Assembly: GCA_947039275.1 (NCBI GenBank)
Contig: CAMQYL010000015.1
Span: 1-64,000, forward strand
Source: Amulumruptor sp947039275
GTDB taxonomy: Bacteria; Bacteroidota; Bacteroidia; Bacteroidales; Muribaculaceae
Direction: 5' to 3'
DNA: 64,000 nucleotides
Part shown: one piece after another, positions 6,568 through 16,431 of the stretch
Layout: each line of letters opens with the position of its first letter
Numbering within the stretch: position 1 is the stretch's first letter
Made by a program: the position numbers and the translations under genes
The notes under the pieces: model-generated
What the model was told of the DNA's origin: nothing
What the model saw: only the letters and a program-made list of their open reading frames with translations
Database searches by the model: none

Positions 6568-9533
6568 TGAACAGAAAACCATGGAATTCGCGAGTCTGCG
6601 TCCTGACGCTGCTTTGGACGTTAGCACTTGTAGCTGCCCCGCATATGTCGGCGCAGTTATTGAACGTTTCAGGCACTGTCACCGACCCGGCAGGGGAAGT
6701 ACTGGTAGGGGTCAGTGTCTCAGTAAAAGGCGACCAGAAACATGGCATCGCCACAGGTTTTGACGGTGACTACACGCTGAGCGATGTACCGTCCGATGCC
6801 ACATTGGTATTCAGCTACGTCGGTTTCACTCCTGTAGAAGAGCCAGTCAGCGGGCGCACCACTATCAATGTCACCATGCAGGAGCAGAGCGAGCTGCTTG
6901 ACGAAGTGGTCGTGGTCGGTTACGGTTCTCTCAGCCGCAAGGAGCTGTCAAGCTCTATCGTACAGGTCAACCGTGACGATTTCCAGAAAGGCGCGATGAA
7001 CAGCCCTATGGAAATGCTTACCGGCAAAGTGGCAGGTCTCAATGTATCAAGCACAGCAGCAGCCAACCCCAATGCAGGAGCATCCCTCCAGGTGCGTGGT
7101 GCGACCTCACTTAGCGCAGGCAACGGCCCGCTCATCGTCATCGACGGAGTGGCTGGAGGTGACATACGTACCCTCGCTCCCCAGGATATAGAGTCAATGT
7201 CGGTGCTCAAAGATGCCGCATCGGCAGCCATCTACGGCACACGCGGCGCAAACGGCGTCATCCTCATCACCACCAAAAAGGGTCTCGGCGATGTCGGACA
7301 TCCCGTAGTAACTTATGATTCATATGCAGCCCTCGCATTTGCAAAGGACAAGCCCGAAGTGCTGTCACCCTTTGAATGGCGACTCGCTCGCCGTGGCAAC
7401 GACTACGGCGCAAGCACCGACTGGTATGACATGATCACCCGCAAGACATCTTATGACACCAACCAGTATCTCTCTATCGACGGCTCTCTCCCAAATGGCG
7501 GATACTACACCGCTTCGGTCAACTACAAGAAAGCCAACGGCCTTGACATCGTAAGCGGACGCGAGGAATTCGGCGGACGCGCTGCCGTTTCAGCCAACAC
7601 GCTTGCCAACCATCTGCGATTCACCGCATCATTCAACGCCCGCAAGGTCAAGGAAAAATGGGGCGATGACGGCATGTTTGACACAGCCCTCGGCATGAAC
7701 CCGACCATCCCCGTGTTCAATGAAGACGGTACATATTTTCAGCCCACGTCACCTACCGACATCAAGAACCCGGTGCAGCAGCTCAAGGTCAACACCTCCG
7801 AAGGCAACCGCACATACCTTCTCGGCACGGCAGATGTCAAATACAACATCTGGAACAACGACTACCACAATGTCAGCACTACCCTCTCCTACTCCTATAA
7901 CTACAACGACCTCAAGAGCGATTACTATACCCCTACCACCTCAGGCGAGTCATACTGGGGCGGATATGCAGGTCGCGCATCGATGCACTACCAGAAATGG
8001 TGGACCAACCGAGTGGAGTGGATTGCCGACTACGGCTTCCACAAAGGCGACCATGACGTGAAGGTCGTTGGCGGCTATGCCTACGAACGTTCCAACTGGG
8101 AGCAGATGTTCATGCAGAACAACGACTTCACATTCGACAAACCGATGTGGAACGGCATCGGTGCAGGCTCATGGCTCGGCGAAGGCAAGGCACAGATGTA
8201 TGGAGGCAAGAGCGAGTCGACTCTCGTCGGTTTCTTCGGACGTGTCAATTACGCCTGGCGCGGCATGCTCATCGCCTCAGCATCCATCCGCCATGAGGGT
8301 TCCACAAAATTCGGCACCGACAAGAAGTGGGGGTCATTCCCGGCTGCATCTATAGCATGGGAAATGGCAAAAGCTCCGTTTCTCAGCGAATATGTGCAGA
8401 CAGTCCAGAGCCTCAAGCCCCGCATCTCCTACGGCGTTACAGGACGAAGCGACTTTGACGCATACAAATCACTCGCCACCTACTCTGCCAACGGCACATA
8501 TCTGATCGACGGCCAGTGGGTCACCGGATATCGTCCCTCAAACAACGCCAACCCCGAACTCGGATGGGAAAAGCTGTCAAGCGCCAACTACGGCATCGAC
8601 TTCATGTTCTTTAACCGCATCTACGGTTCTATCGAATACTTCGACCGCCGTTCGCAGGACCTCTTGTATAACTATACCGCACCCCAGCCTCCCTATGTCT
8701 ATCCCTCGATATTGGTCAACGTGGGCACCACCAAAAACACCGGTATTGAACTGTCGCTCACAGCCGATGCCGTGGTCAACCGTCCTGTGACATGGACCAC
8801 CGGTGTGAACTATGCCTACGGAACAACCAAGCTGACCAAACTGTCAAACGACATCTATCAGGCATCTTATCTCGACCTGTATCAGAAACCTGGTGTCGGC
8901 ACAAGCGAATACTTCTTCCGCGTAGAAGAAGGTGGCAAAATCGGGCAGTTCTACGGCTACGAATATGCCGGAGTGGACGAAAACCACAACATGCTCGTCT
9001 ACAACGCCGACGGCGAGAAAGTCACCGCAGCCTCAGCTGATCCCAAAGACAAACGCTATATCGGCGACGGTGCTCCCCGCCATTTCCTTACGTGGAACAA
9101 CACCATCCGCTGGAAAAACTTCGACCTGAGCCTGATGTTCAACGGGGCATTCAAGTTCCAGATTTTCAACATGCGCCGTTACGGCATGGGACTTCAGGGC
9201 AGCGGCAGTGACAACGTGCTCCGCAGTGCCTACCTAAAGGACCGCGACGTATGGTCAGGTGGAGGCGTGATATCATCGTACTTCCTCGAGCGCGGCGACT
9301 ACTTCAAGCTCGAGAATGTAACCTTAGGCTACACCGTACCGCTGAAAAACCGCAAGCTCCTCGACACCATCCGCGTGTACCTCTCTGCCAAGAACCTCTT
9401 CACCATCACAGGCTACTCCGGCACCGACCCATCGGCTGTCACATCTACCGGCATAACCCCGGGCATCGATGTTTCGTCAGCCTATCCGTCAGCCACACAG
9501 CTTACACTCGGCGTGACAGTGAAGTTCCGTTAA
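6567..9533 (+). CDS. susC: SusC/RagA-family TonB-linked outer membrane transporter
   Basis: The 988-residue protein has a signal peptide ending near MSAQ, a carboxypeptidase-regulatory-like beta domain (about 35-115), a plug beginning at the family hallmark LDEVVVVGYG, and a long beta-barrel ending in an aromatic/basic terminus (TVKFR). It imports malto-oligosaccharides across the outer membrane with SusD as the lid, powered by TonB-ExbBD. It is the first gene of a same-strand run susC-susD-susE/F-amylase-GH97 with short gaps (21, 12, -4, 23 bp), so one operon. The starch assignment rests on the neighbouring enzymes. Confidence 0.95.
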   Translation: MNRKPWNSRVCVLTLLWTLALVAAPHMSAQLLNVSGTVTDPAGEVLVGVSVSVKGDQKHGIATGFDGDYTLSDVPSDATLVFSYVGFTPVEEPVSGRTTINVTMQEQSELLDEVVVVGYGSLSRKELSSSIVQVNRDDFQKGAMNSPMEMLTGKVAGLNVSSTAAANPNAGASLQVRGATSLSAGNGPLIVIDGVAGGDIRTLAPQDIESMSVLKDAASAAIYGTRGANGVILITTKKGLGDVGHPVVTYDSYAALAFAKDKPEVLSPFEWRLARRGNDYGASTDWYDMITRKTSYDTNQYLSIDGSLPNGGYYTASVNYKKANGLDIVSGREEFGGRAAVSANTLANHLRFTASFNARKVKEKWGDDGMFDTALGMNPTIPVFNEDGTYFQPTSPTDIKNPVQQLKVNTSEGNRTYLLGTADVKYNIWNNDYHNVSTTLSYSYNYNDLKSDYYTPTTSGESYWGGYAGRASMHYQKWWTNRVEWIADYGFHKGDHDVKVVGGYAYERSNWEQMFMQNNDFTFDKPMWNGIGAGSWLGEGKAQMYGGKSESTLVGFFGRVNYAWRGMLIASASIRHEGSTKFGTDKKWGSFPAASIAWEMAKAPFLSEYVQTVQSLKPRISYGVTGRSDFDAYKSLATYSANGTYLIDGQWVTGYRPSNNANPELGWEKLSSANYGIDFMFFNRIYGSIEYFDRRSQDLLYNYTAPQPPYVYPSILVNVGTTKNTGIELSLTADAVVNRPVTWTTGVNYAYGTTKLTKLSNDIYQASYLDLYQKPGVGTSEYFFRVEEGGKIGQFYGYEYAGVDENHNMLVYNADGEKVTAASADPKDKRYIGDGAPRHFLTWNNTIRWKNFDLSLMFNGAFKFQIFNMRRYGMGLQGSGSDNVLRSAYLKDRDVWSGGGVISSYFLERGDYFKLENVTLGYTVPLKNRKLLDTIRVYLSAKNLFTITGYSGTDPSAVTSTGITPGIDVSSAYPSATQLTLGVTVKFR

Positions 9534-9554
9534 CCACATCATTTCTGACACACA

Positions 9555-11351
9555 ATGAAAACCAAAAACCGTATAGCCGGTCTGCTCGGAGCAGCCGCGA
9601 TAGCCGTCGGAGCCTGGTCATGCACCGACCTTGACGAGATCACATTTGACCGCATAGACGCTACGACCTATTATCAGGACGAGAACAGCGTCAAAGGCGC
9701 AGTCGCTTCGATATATTCGAGCGCAGCCGGGAGCTTCTTGGAGTATTTCTGGTATCTCAACGAATTTCCTGCCGACCAGATCACATGGCGCACATGGAAC
9801 GGCGGTGCGTGGGGTTATGACGAGGCTGCCAAGTTCGTCCTCTCCACACAGACATGGAACTCCGAGTCAGTCATCATCCGCCAGGCGTGGGAGCATGCCT
9901 GGGAGACCATCGGACTCTGCAACCTGCTCATCAATGACCTTGAAGCTCTTGACCCCTCGGACGTGGGCATGAGCGATGCAGCTCTGCGCTCTTACATCGC
10001 CGAAGTGCGCACCATGCGCGCATGGGCATATTACCAGAACTTCAAGCTGTGGGGAGGCGCACTGCCTCTAAACATTTCCGTGGGCAACGACATCCCCGGC
10101 TCGGCTGATCCCGATTTCAACCGCGGATGCAGTGTAATATGGCAGTTCATCACCGACGAACTTGACGGCTGCTACATGGATATGACAGCCGAAGACGGAT
10201 CAAGCGCGACCCGTAACCGCATGAACCGTGGCATGAACCGTATGCTCAAGATGCGTCTGCTTCTCAACTCACAGCTATTCACCGGAGTTGACCGCTACGC
10301 CGAGTGTGCCACTCTCTGCCAGGAAATTATCAACGGCACTTACGGCGTATACAACCTCGCCAGCGACTACCGCGACATATACGGCATCAACAATGTCACA
10401 TGCCCCGAAGTGGTGTTTGCATTTGCCATGGAAGCAGGTCATGCCACCAACAACAACCGCAACACCCCGTTTCTCCCCTATAATTATGATGAGATGTTTG
10501 ACTTCTCATGTGACCAGAGCGGATGGAACTGCGTATGCTTGGTGCCGTCAAAGGACAATACAGGCATGCTCGTACCCAACGCCGGCACCGAAGGAGCCAA
10601 GAGCTTCCTCTTTGACTACGGCGACAAGCTCGGCGCACCGTTTGACCGCATGAACGATGCCGACATACGCAAACAGCCCTTCACCTGCGATGCTGCCGGT
10701 AACTGGAAAGGCATGTTTGCCATGGGCGCACAGACCAACTATCAGACAGGCGCGCCTGTGCTCGCCGATGCCGACCTCCAGGACAAACCGCTTATCTACG
10801 TTGACCAGGTGGGCACATTCCTCAACCTCGGCAGAGCCTTGGAGCCTGTCATGAGTCCGCGCTGGGGTCAGACCAACTCCGGATTCCGTGTGCTCCGCTA
10901 CCCCGTCTACCCCTCATCGGTTGGAGTGGACTGGCGTGATGCCGACCAGGTTGAGTTCCGCCTCGCCGAGGTCTACTACACACTTGCCGAGTGCCGCATG
11001 CGCGCCGGAGATGCAGGCGGAGCCAAGCAGCTCGTCAACGATGTGCGCCAACGTTACTTTGCAGCCACCGACGCAGCAGCCCTCGAGCAGCCGGGACCGG
11101 GCTTCAATGCCTTCGATATGGACTGGATGCTAAGCGAGTGGGGTCTTGAATACCTTGACGAAGGCCGTCGCCGCCGCACTGACCTGCGCCGTTTCGACAA
11201 GTTCACCCAGGGTCAATGGTGGTTCTTCGGACGCGCCACAGAGACCGACCGGTCACTGCCTGCCACACGTGACCGTCGTTACGAATGGTATCCCCTCCCC
11301 CAGGTAGCCCTGATGGTTAACCCCGGACTCGTACAGAATCCTAACTACTAA
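9555..11351 (+). CDS. susD: SusD/RagB-family starch-binding lipoprotein
   Basis: The 598-residue lipoprotein (lipobox before SCTDLDE) has acidic residues just after the cysteine, the usual surface-export signature in Bacteroidota. The N-terminal TPR-like helices (TYYQDENSVKGAVASIYSS) and later R-M-R-A-W-A-Y-Y segment are typical of SusD. The C-terminus has the family's ELAFE-like portion (LSEWGLEYLDEGRRRRTDLRRF) and ends GLVQNPNY. It caps the SusC barrel and binds starch helices at the cell surface. It lies 21 bp downstream of susC. Confidence 0.95.
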   Translation: MKTKNRIAGLLGAAAIAVGAWSCTDLDEITFDRIDATTYYQDENSVKGAVASIYSSAAGSFLEYFWYLNEFPADQITWRTWNGGAWGYDEAAKFVLSTQTWNSESVIIRQAWEHAWETIGLCNLLINDLEALDPSDVGMSDAALRSYIAEVRTMRAWAYYQNFKLWGGALPLNISVGNDIPGSADPDFNRGCSVIWQFITDELDGCYMDMTAEDGSSATRNRMNRGMNRMLKMRLLLNSQLFTGVDRYAECATLCQEIINGTYGVYNLASDYRDIYGINNVTCPEVVFAFAMEAGHATNNNRNTPFLPYNYDEMFDFSCDQSGWNCVCLVPSKDNTGMLVPNAGTEGAKSFLFDYGDKLGAPFDRMNDADIRKQPFTCDAAGNWKGMFAMGAQTNYQTGAPVLADADLQDKPLIYVDQVGTFLNLGRALEPVMSPRWGQTNSGFRVLRYPVYPSSVGVDWRDADQVEFRLAEVYYTLAECRMRAGDAGGAKQLVNDVRQRYFAATDAAALEQPGPGFNAFDMDWMLSEWGLEYLDEGRRRRTDLRRFDKFTQGQWWFFGRATETDRSLPATRDRRYEWYPLPQVALMVNPGLVQNPNY

Positions 11352-11363
11352 ACCCTCCCGACC

Positions 11364-12809
11364 ATGAAGAAATTAAATATATCAAGCCTTCTCCTCCTGC
11401 TGCTCCTGCCATTCCTTGCCGGATGTTCCAAGGACGAGATCATATTTGACAGCCAGCTCCCCCGCTTCGAACTGCGACAGGGCTATCAGCTCCTCGAAGT
11501 AATCGTTCCCCAAGGCACTCTCGCATCTGACAAGATATACATCATCGGCGAATTTAACGGCGGCATGGATGCCGTGGGCGATCCGCGCTGGCAGCTCGAG
11601 AAAGCACCTGACACCGATGTAAAGTGGGGCATATACCTCAATCCCGCCGATTTCATCAACGGTAAGACACTTGCCGACGGCTACACATTCTACTCCGTGG
11701 GACAAGGCGAAGAAATGTCTCTTGAAAACACGCCTGTCATCCACCGTGACGCGCCTGAGGTGGGCGGTCGCCTTAATGTGATTGTGTATCGCTGGGCTGA
11801 CTATTTCAACAAGCCTGTCAACCCTGATGAGATAGTACACGACGGCTACGTCATCTACGTAGTTGACAACTCTGAATTTGATGACCTCACCATGTACGCC
11901 TGGGGCGATGCCGAGGCATTCGGCGGATGGCCAGGCATGAAACCCACTGGCACTGTGGAAATCAAGGGCGTGAAGTACAAATACTTCGACACCGGCGCAG
12001 CCAACGAAGGTCTGAACCTCAACCTCATCTTCAGCGATAACGGCAACAAGCAGCTGCCCGACTACAACGTCACCCTCAATCAAGACTTCTATCTCGAACT
12101 GACACCCGGCAGCGTCAATGAGTTCAACCCCTCGGATGTGGTGACACATGACGGATATGCAGTGTTTGTCGTGGACCGCACTGGCTGGGATGCCCTCTAC
12201 CTCTACATGTGGGGAGCGGTCAATGACCTCAACGGAGCATGGCCCGGAATGAGTCCGACAGGCACCCAGACCATCAACGGCGTGCAGTATACTTATTTTG
12301 ACCTCGGAGCAGCCAACTGCGATGCCGGACTCGAAGAACATGTCATACTCAACAACGGCAACGGCAAGCAGATCGATGATGTGGTAGTGTTCAATCTTGA
12401 CCGCGACGTGTACGTGGAACTTACCGCCTCTGGAGCGAAAGAAATCGACCCCGCGACTTATGTACCTTCAGATCCCACTCCTGACCCAGATCCCGATCCA
12501 ACACCCGACCCTGACCCAGACCCTGCCAAGGAGTATAAGATCTATATCCAGGATCTCACCGGGTGGAGCAGCTTCTACGTGTATGCCTGGGGCGACAAGG
12601 AGATTTTCGGCGGATGGCCTGGCACACAGCCCGATGTAACCGAGACCGTTGATGGTGTTACCTACAAGGTGCTGACCGTCGACGGCAGCGGCGAAAGCGA
12701 AAACCTCATCTTCAATGACAATGCCGGCACACAGTACGATGCCGTAGGCATAACCATCGACAAAGACTATTACATCATAGCCTATCCCGACAAGGCTGAA
12801 ATCAAATGA
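11364..12809 (+). CDS. SusE/SusF-like surface lipoprotein with three starch-binding modules
   Basis: The 481-residue lipoprotein (LAGCSKDE, acidic surface-export signal) has an N-terminal beta domain (about 35-145). Three related modules follow at about 160-247, 262-353 and 390-480. Each carries YAWG or YMWG, then GGWPG or GAWPG, the aromatic pattern of CBM26-type starch-binding modules. A Pro-Asp repeat linker (369-389) separates the last module. It has no catalytic motif. SusE and SusF play the same non-catalytic glycan-holding role in B. thetaiotaomicron, but this protein uses a different module set. It overlaps the amylase start by 4 bp. Confidence 0.88.
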   Translation: MKKLNISSLLLLLLLPFLAGCSKDEIIFDSQLPRFELRQGYQLLEVIVPQGTLASDKIYIIGEFNGGMDAVGDPRWQLEKAPDTDVKWGIYLNPADFINGKTLADGYTFYSVGQGEEMSLENTPVIHRDAPEVGGRLNVIVYRWADYFNKPVNPDEIVHDGYVIYVVDNSEFDDLTMYAWGDAEAFGGWPGMKPTGTVEIKGVKYKYFDTGAANEGLNLNLIFSDNGNKQLPDYNVTLNQDFYLELTPGSVNEFNPSDVVTHDGYAVFVVDRTGWDALYLYMWGAVNDLNGAWPGMSPTGTQTINGVQYTYFDLGAANCDAGLEEHVILNNGNGKQIDDVVVFNLDRDVYVELTASGAKEIDPATYVPSDPTPDPDPDPTPDPDPDPAKEYKIYIQDLTGWSSFYVYAWGDKEIFGGWPGTQPDVTETVDGVTYKVLTVDGSGESENLIFNDNAGTQYDAVGITIDKDYYIIAYPDKAEIK

Positions 12810-14149
12810 CACGATATATGAAACGAATAAATCCGAAATCTTTCATAGCAGCGATGGCAGCCCTGGCTATGTCAGGATGCACATCCTATGAAATGGATAT
12901 GCCCGACAATCCTGCCGCACCCGTAGTGGGACGCGAGGTGTCGACCAATGTAATCTATCAGGCTAACCCCCGCTTCTTCGGCGACCATGACTGCCTCAAT
13001 GCCATCAATGCCCAGCTGCCACGCATATCCGGCATGGACTGCGACATACTCTGGATCATGCCAGTGTGCGAGCCTGGAGAGCTCAAGAGCATCGGCTCTC
13101 CCTACTGCATACGCGACTTCAAGGCACTCAACCCGCGTTACGGCACCATGGCTGACCTACAGCGGTTAGTCAACGACGCCCATGCCATCGGCATGAAAGT
13201 AATCCTCGACTGGGTAGCCAACCATACATCGTGGGACCATCCGTGGATCACCCAACACCCCGACCGTTACGAGAAGGATGCCAACGGCAACATAATATCC
13301 CCCAACGGATGGGGAGATGTAGCTCAACTCAACTTCAACAACCCCGAGACATGCGACGCTATGATCGATGCGATGAAGTTCTGGGTCGATCAGGCAGGCA
13401 TCGACGGATTCCGCTGCGATTACGTAGAGGGCGTGCCTCACGAGTTCTGGAACCGTCTGATCACAGACCTGCGCACCATGAATCCCGACATCTTCATGCT
13501 CGCCGAGAGCGGCAATCCGTCATATTATGCTGACGGTTTCAACATGATATATGACTGGGACTGCCCGACTGCCATATCGGCGGCATTCAATGGCGGCAAG
13601 CCTTCGGGCGTGGTCAAAGAGGCTACAGAAGCGTTAGCAAAAGTTCCCGATGGAAAGTCGATACTGCGCTATGCCTTCAACCACGATGTCGCAGCTGAAA
13701 ATGAGGTAGACAAGATGTTTGGTTCGGCAGATGCAATCCCCACAGCCTATGTGCTGGCATCGATGCTCAACGGCACCCCTATGATATATTCTTCAATGGA
13801 TGTCAATGGGCTGACGGGTAAGCTGTCGTTTTTCAACTACAATCCCCTTGACTTCTCTGACGAGCTGTCTGACACGTACCGAGCCATCAACCATGCTTTC
13901 AAAGCATCGGCAGAGGTGCGCCGTGGCGAACTGCGTGATTTCTCCACCTCCTCGGCAGTCTGCTTCGTCCGTGCCATCCCGGGTCACAACCTGCTTGTAG
14001 TGGCAAATACCACCAAGGACTCTCAGACTGTCCGCGTGCCCATCTCCCTCGCCGGGGCTGCGATGACTGACCTTCTCAACGGCACTACCCAGACAATGCC
14101 AGTGACTTTGGAACTCCCGGCATACGGATATGCCATTTACATGAACTAA
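12806..14149 (+). CDS. Lipoprotein alpha-amylase (GH13), SusG-like
   Basis: The 447-residue GH13 enzyme carries a lipobox (AMSGC, Cys25) followed by acidic residues, so it is probably surface-exposed. The four amylase regions are DWVANH (135-140), GFRCD with the nucleophile Asp205, LAES with the acid Glu234, and FNHD (291-294). The C-terminal beta domain is complete. It is much shorter than SusG (about 690 residues) because it lacks an inserted starch-binding module; the neighbouring lipoprotein may supply binding. The ATG at 12806 overlaps the previous stop; Met5 (12818) gives a more ordinary signal peptide and is equally possible. Confidence 0.92.
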   Translation: MTRYMKRINPKSFIAAMAALAMSGCTSYEMDMPDNPAAPVVGREVSTNVIYQANPRFFGDHDCLNAINAQLPRISGMDCDILWIMPVCEPGELKSIGSPYCIRDFKALNPRYGTMADLQRLVNDAHAIGMKVILDWVANHTSWDHPWITQHPDRYEKDANGNIISPNGWGDVAQLNFNNPETCDAMIDAMKFWVDQAGIDGFRCDYVEGVPHEFWNRLITDLRTMNPDIFMLAESGNPSYYADGFNMIYDWDCPTAISAAFNGGKPSGVVKEATEALAKVPDGKSILRYAFNHDVAAENEVDKMFGSADAIPTAYVLASMLNGTPMIYSSMDVNGLTGKLSFFNYNPLDFSDELSDTYRAINHAFKASAEVRRGELRDFSTSSAVCFVRAIPGHNLLVVANTTKDSQTVRVPISLAGAAMTDLLNGTTQTMPVTLELPAYGYAIYMN

Positions 14150-14172
14150 ACTAATCTGCTTGCTCCGTTAAT

Positions 14173-16272
14173 ATGAAGCTCTTGATATCAACACTAATGC
14201 TCACGGGTGCCATCAATATGGCAGCCGTGGGCATCACTTCACCCTCTGGCAACCTGAAGCTTGACATCTCGGTGGACTCTCTCGGCATACCGCTTTATTC
14301 CCTCGACTACAAAGGTAAGGCTCTTGTCACTCCCAGTCGTCTCGGGTTGAAAGCCGACGAAGCTGCATTTGCCGACGGTTTCCGCGTGATGAGCATAGAC
14401 ACAGTGACCATCGACCGTACATGGCAGCCAGTATGGGGTGAATATGCCAATGTGCGTGACCATTTCCGCGAGATGGCTGTGCATCTCAAATCCGACAATC
14501 CCGAGCGGTTGATGACCGTCCGTTTCCGCCTGTTTGACGATGGTCTCGGTTTCCGCTATGAGCTCCCCGCTCAGGACCATGCCAACTACCTCACTCTGCG
14601 TGACGAACTGACTCAATTCAATTTCACAGGCGACCCGACGCTCTACTGCATCCCTGGCGATTATGACACGGACGAATATCTGTGGACAGAAACCAAAGCA
14701 TCCGCCCTCCCTGAGGCTCTTGCTTCCTATAAGCGCCACAACGAGAGCCAGCGTTCGGGCGGCAACATGGTGCAGACCCCGATGCTGCTGAAATCTCCCG
14801 ACGGCGTGTATGTCAACATCCACGAAGCAGCTCTTGACGGCTACCCCGCCATGCTTGTGGATGTCGACCCGGCTACCGCCTCGATGAAGTCCGACCTTGT
14901 GCCCGACCGTCTCGGAGTGAAAGCTTATCTGCAACTGCCGTTTAACACTCCGTGGCGCACACTCATAGTCAGCGACGATGCCCGTGACATCCTTGCATCA
15001 CAGCTGATCTATAATCTCAACGAGCCGTGCAAGATCGAGGACACATCATGGATAAAACCGATGAAATTCATCGGTGTATGGTGGGAGATGTTTACCGGCA
15101 AGAAGAAGACATGGGCATACTCCGACGACTACCGCGCCAAACCAGGCATCACCGACTACTCAACTCTCAAGCCCAATGGACGCCATCCAGCCAACACCGC
15201 CAACGTAAAGCGTTACATCGATTTCGCCGCCAAGCATGGCATTGATGGTGTACTCGTCGAAGGCTGGAACGAAGGCTGGGAAGACTGGGCAAGCTACCGC
15301 AAAAACCGTCAGTTTCTCTTTGACAAAGCCTATCCCGACTTTGACGTGGATTCGATACGCGACTATGCCGCGTCAAAGGGTGTGAAGATGATCATGCACC
15401 ACGAGACGGCAGCCAATGCCTCCGACTATGAGCGTCAGCTTGACACCGCTTTCAAGTTCATGAAGGATAACAATTACGATGCCGTCAAGACCGGCTATGT
15501 CGGAGCTATCATCCCGCGTTCGGAGCACCACACATCGCAATGGATGGTGGATCATGTGCGCCACGTCATAGAGAAAGCCGCCGAAAAACGCATCATGGTC
15601 GACAGCCACGAGGCACCGCGTCCTACAGGTCTCTGCCGCACCTACCCCAACTGGGTAGCTCAGGAATCGGCTCGCGGAGGCGAGTTTGAATCAATGGGCG
15701 GCAATCCGCCGTCACACACCTGCATCCTTCCCTTTACGCGCCTCAAAGGTGGTCCAATGGACTACACCCCGGGCTTGTTTGAAACACGTCTGAGCTACTA
15801 TGGAGAGGGCAAGGATGACCAGGCTGGCACCACCATAGCCCGTCAGCTCGCCCTGTATCTGACCATGCCCTCCCCCATGCAGATGGCATGCGACCTTCCC
15901 GAAAACTACGAGCGTTTCCCCGATGCGTTCCAGTTCATCAAGGATGTGCCGGTCGACTGGTCAGACTCTCGCTATCTCGAAGCCGAGCCTATGCGCTACA
16001 TCACCGTAGCACGACGTGACAAAAAATCCGACGACTGGTACATTGGAGCCATCACCGACCATAACGCCCGCGAAGCCCTCATCGACTTCAGCTTCCTCCC
16101 CAAAGGTGTCAAATACACAGCCACCATCTACGAGGACGCGCCCGATGCCGACTGGAAGACCAACCCCCAGGCATACCGCATCCACACCCGCACCGTCACA
16201 TCAAAGACGCGCCTCAAGCAGCCCCTCGCCCCCGGTGGTGGCGCAGCCATCCGTCTCACCCCCAAGAAGTAA
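14173..16272 (+). CDS. susB: GH97 alpha-glucosidase, SusB-like
   Basis: The 699-residue protein has a signal peptide, the GH97 N-terminal beta-super-sandwich (to about 290), the catalytic barrel with KPMKFIGVWWEMF, GVLVEGWNEGW, MHHET and DSHEAPRPTGL, and a C-terminal beta domain (DKKSDDWYIGAITDHNAR). The acidic residues in MHHET, DSHEA and AQESARGGEFE are where the inverting GH97 catalytic and calcium-binding glutamates lie (mapping inferred). In B. thetaiotaomicron SusB releases glucose from imported malto-oligosaccharides in the periplasm. It is the last gene of the operon, followed by a strong terminator. Confidence 0.94.
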   Translation: MKLLISTLMLTGAINMAAVGITSPSGNLKLDISVDSLGIPLYSLDYKGKALVTPSRLGLKADEAAFADGFRVMSIDTVTIDRTWQPVWGEYANVRDHFREMAVHLKSDNPERLMTVRFRLFDDGLGFRYELPAQDHANYLTLRDELTQFNFTGDPTLYCIPGDYDTDEYLWTETKASALPEALASYKRHNESQRSGGNMVQTPMLLKSPDGVYVNIHEAALDGYPAMLVDVDPATASMKSDLVPDRLGVKAYLQLPFNTPWRTLIVSDDARDILASQLIYNLNEPCKIEDTSWIKPMKFIGVWWEMFTGKKKTWAYSDDYRAKPGITDYSTLKPNGRHPANTANVKRYIDFAAKHGIDGVLVEGWNEGWEDWASYRKNRQFLFDKAYPDFDVDSIRDYAASKGVKMIMHHETAANASDYERQLDTAFKFMKDNNYDAVKTGYVGAIIPRSEHHTSQWMVDHVRHVIEKAAEKRIMVDSHEAPRPTGLCRTYPNWVAQESARGGEFESMGGNPPSHTCILPFTRLKGGPMDYTPGLFETRLSYYGEGKDDQAGTTIARQLALYLTMPSPMQMACDLPENYERFPDAFQFIKDVPVDWSDSRYLEAEPMRYITVARRDKKSDDWYIGAITDHNAREALIDFSFLPKGVKYTATIYEDAPDADWKTNPQAYRIHTRTVTSKTRLKQPLAPGGGAAIRLTPKK

Positions 16273-16298
16273 CTTGATTGGTTGTTAAATATCCCCCC

Positions 16299-16335
16299 AA
16301 AGACCCGGCAGACTTGATGTCCCCCGGGTCTTTTT
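16299..16335 (+). terminator. Intrinsic terminator of the sus operon
   Basis: AAAGACCCGG at 16299-16308 pairs perfectly with CCGGGTCTTT at 16324-16333, running into a T-rich tail. It lies 27 bp after the GH97 stop codon. Confidence 0.9.
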
Positions 16336-16431
16336 ATTTGTCAAATCAACTTTGCAACAAGGTTGCATTCCCTGTGCCGTAACTTTGCATCATCAGATGT
16401 TGAATATTATAAGTATCAAAACATATAAGTT

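Noticed and set aside
11382..12341. Long minus-strand frame opposite the SusE/F-like gene
   Set aside because: It is the shadow of a well-supported gene with three starch-binding modules; its protein has no motif or signal.
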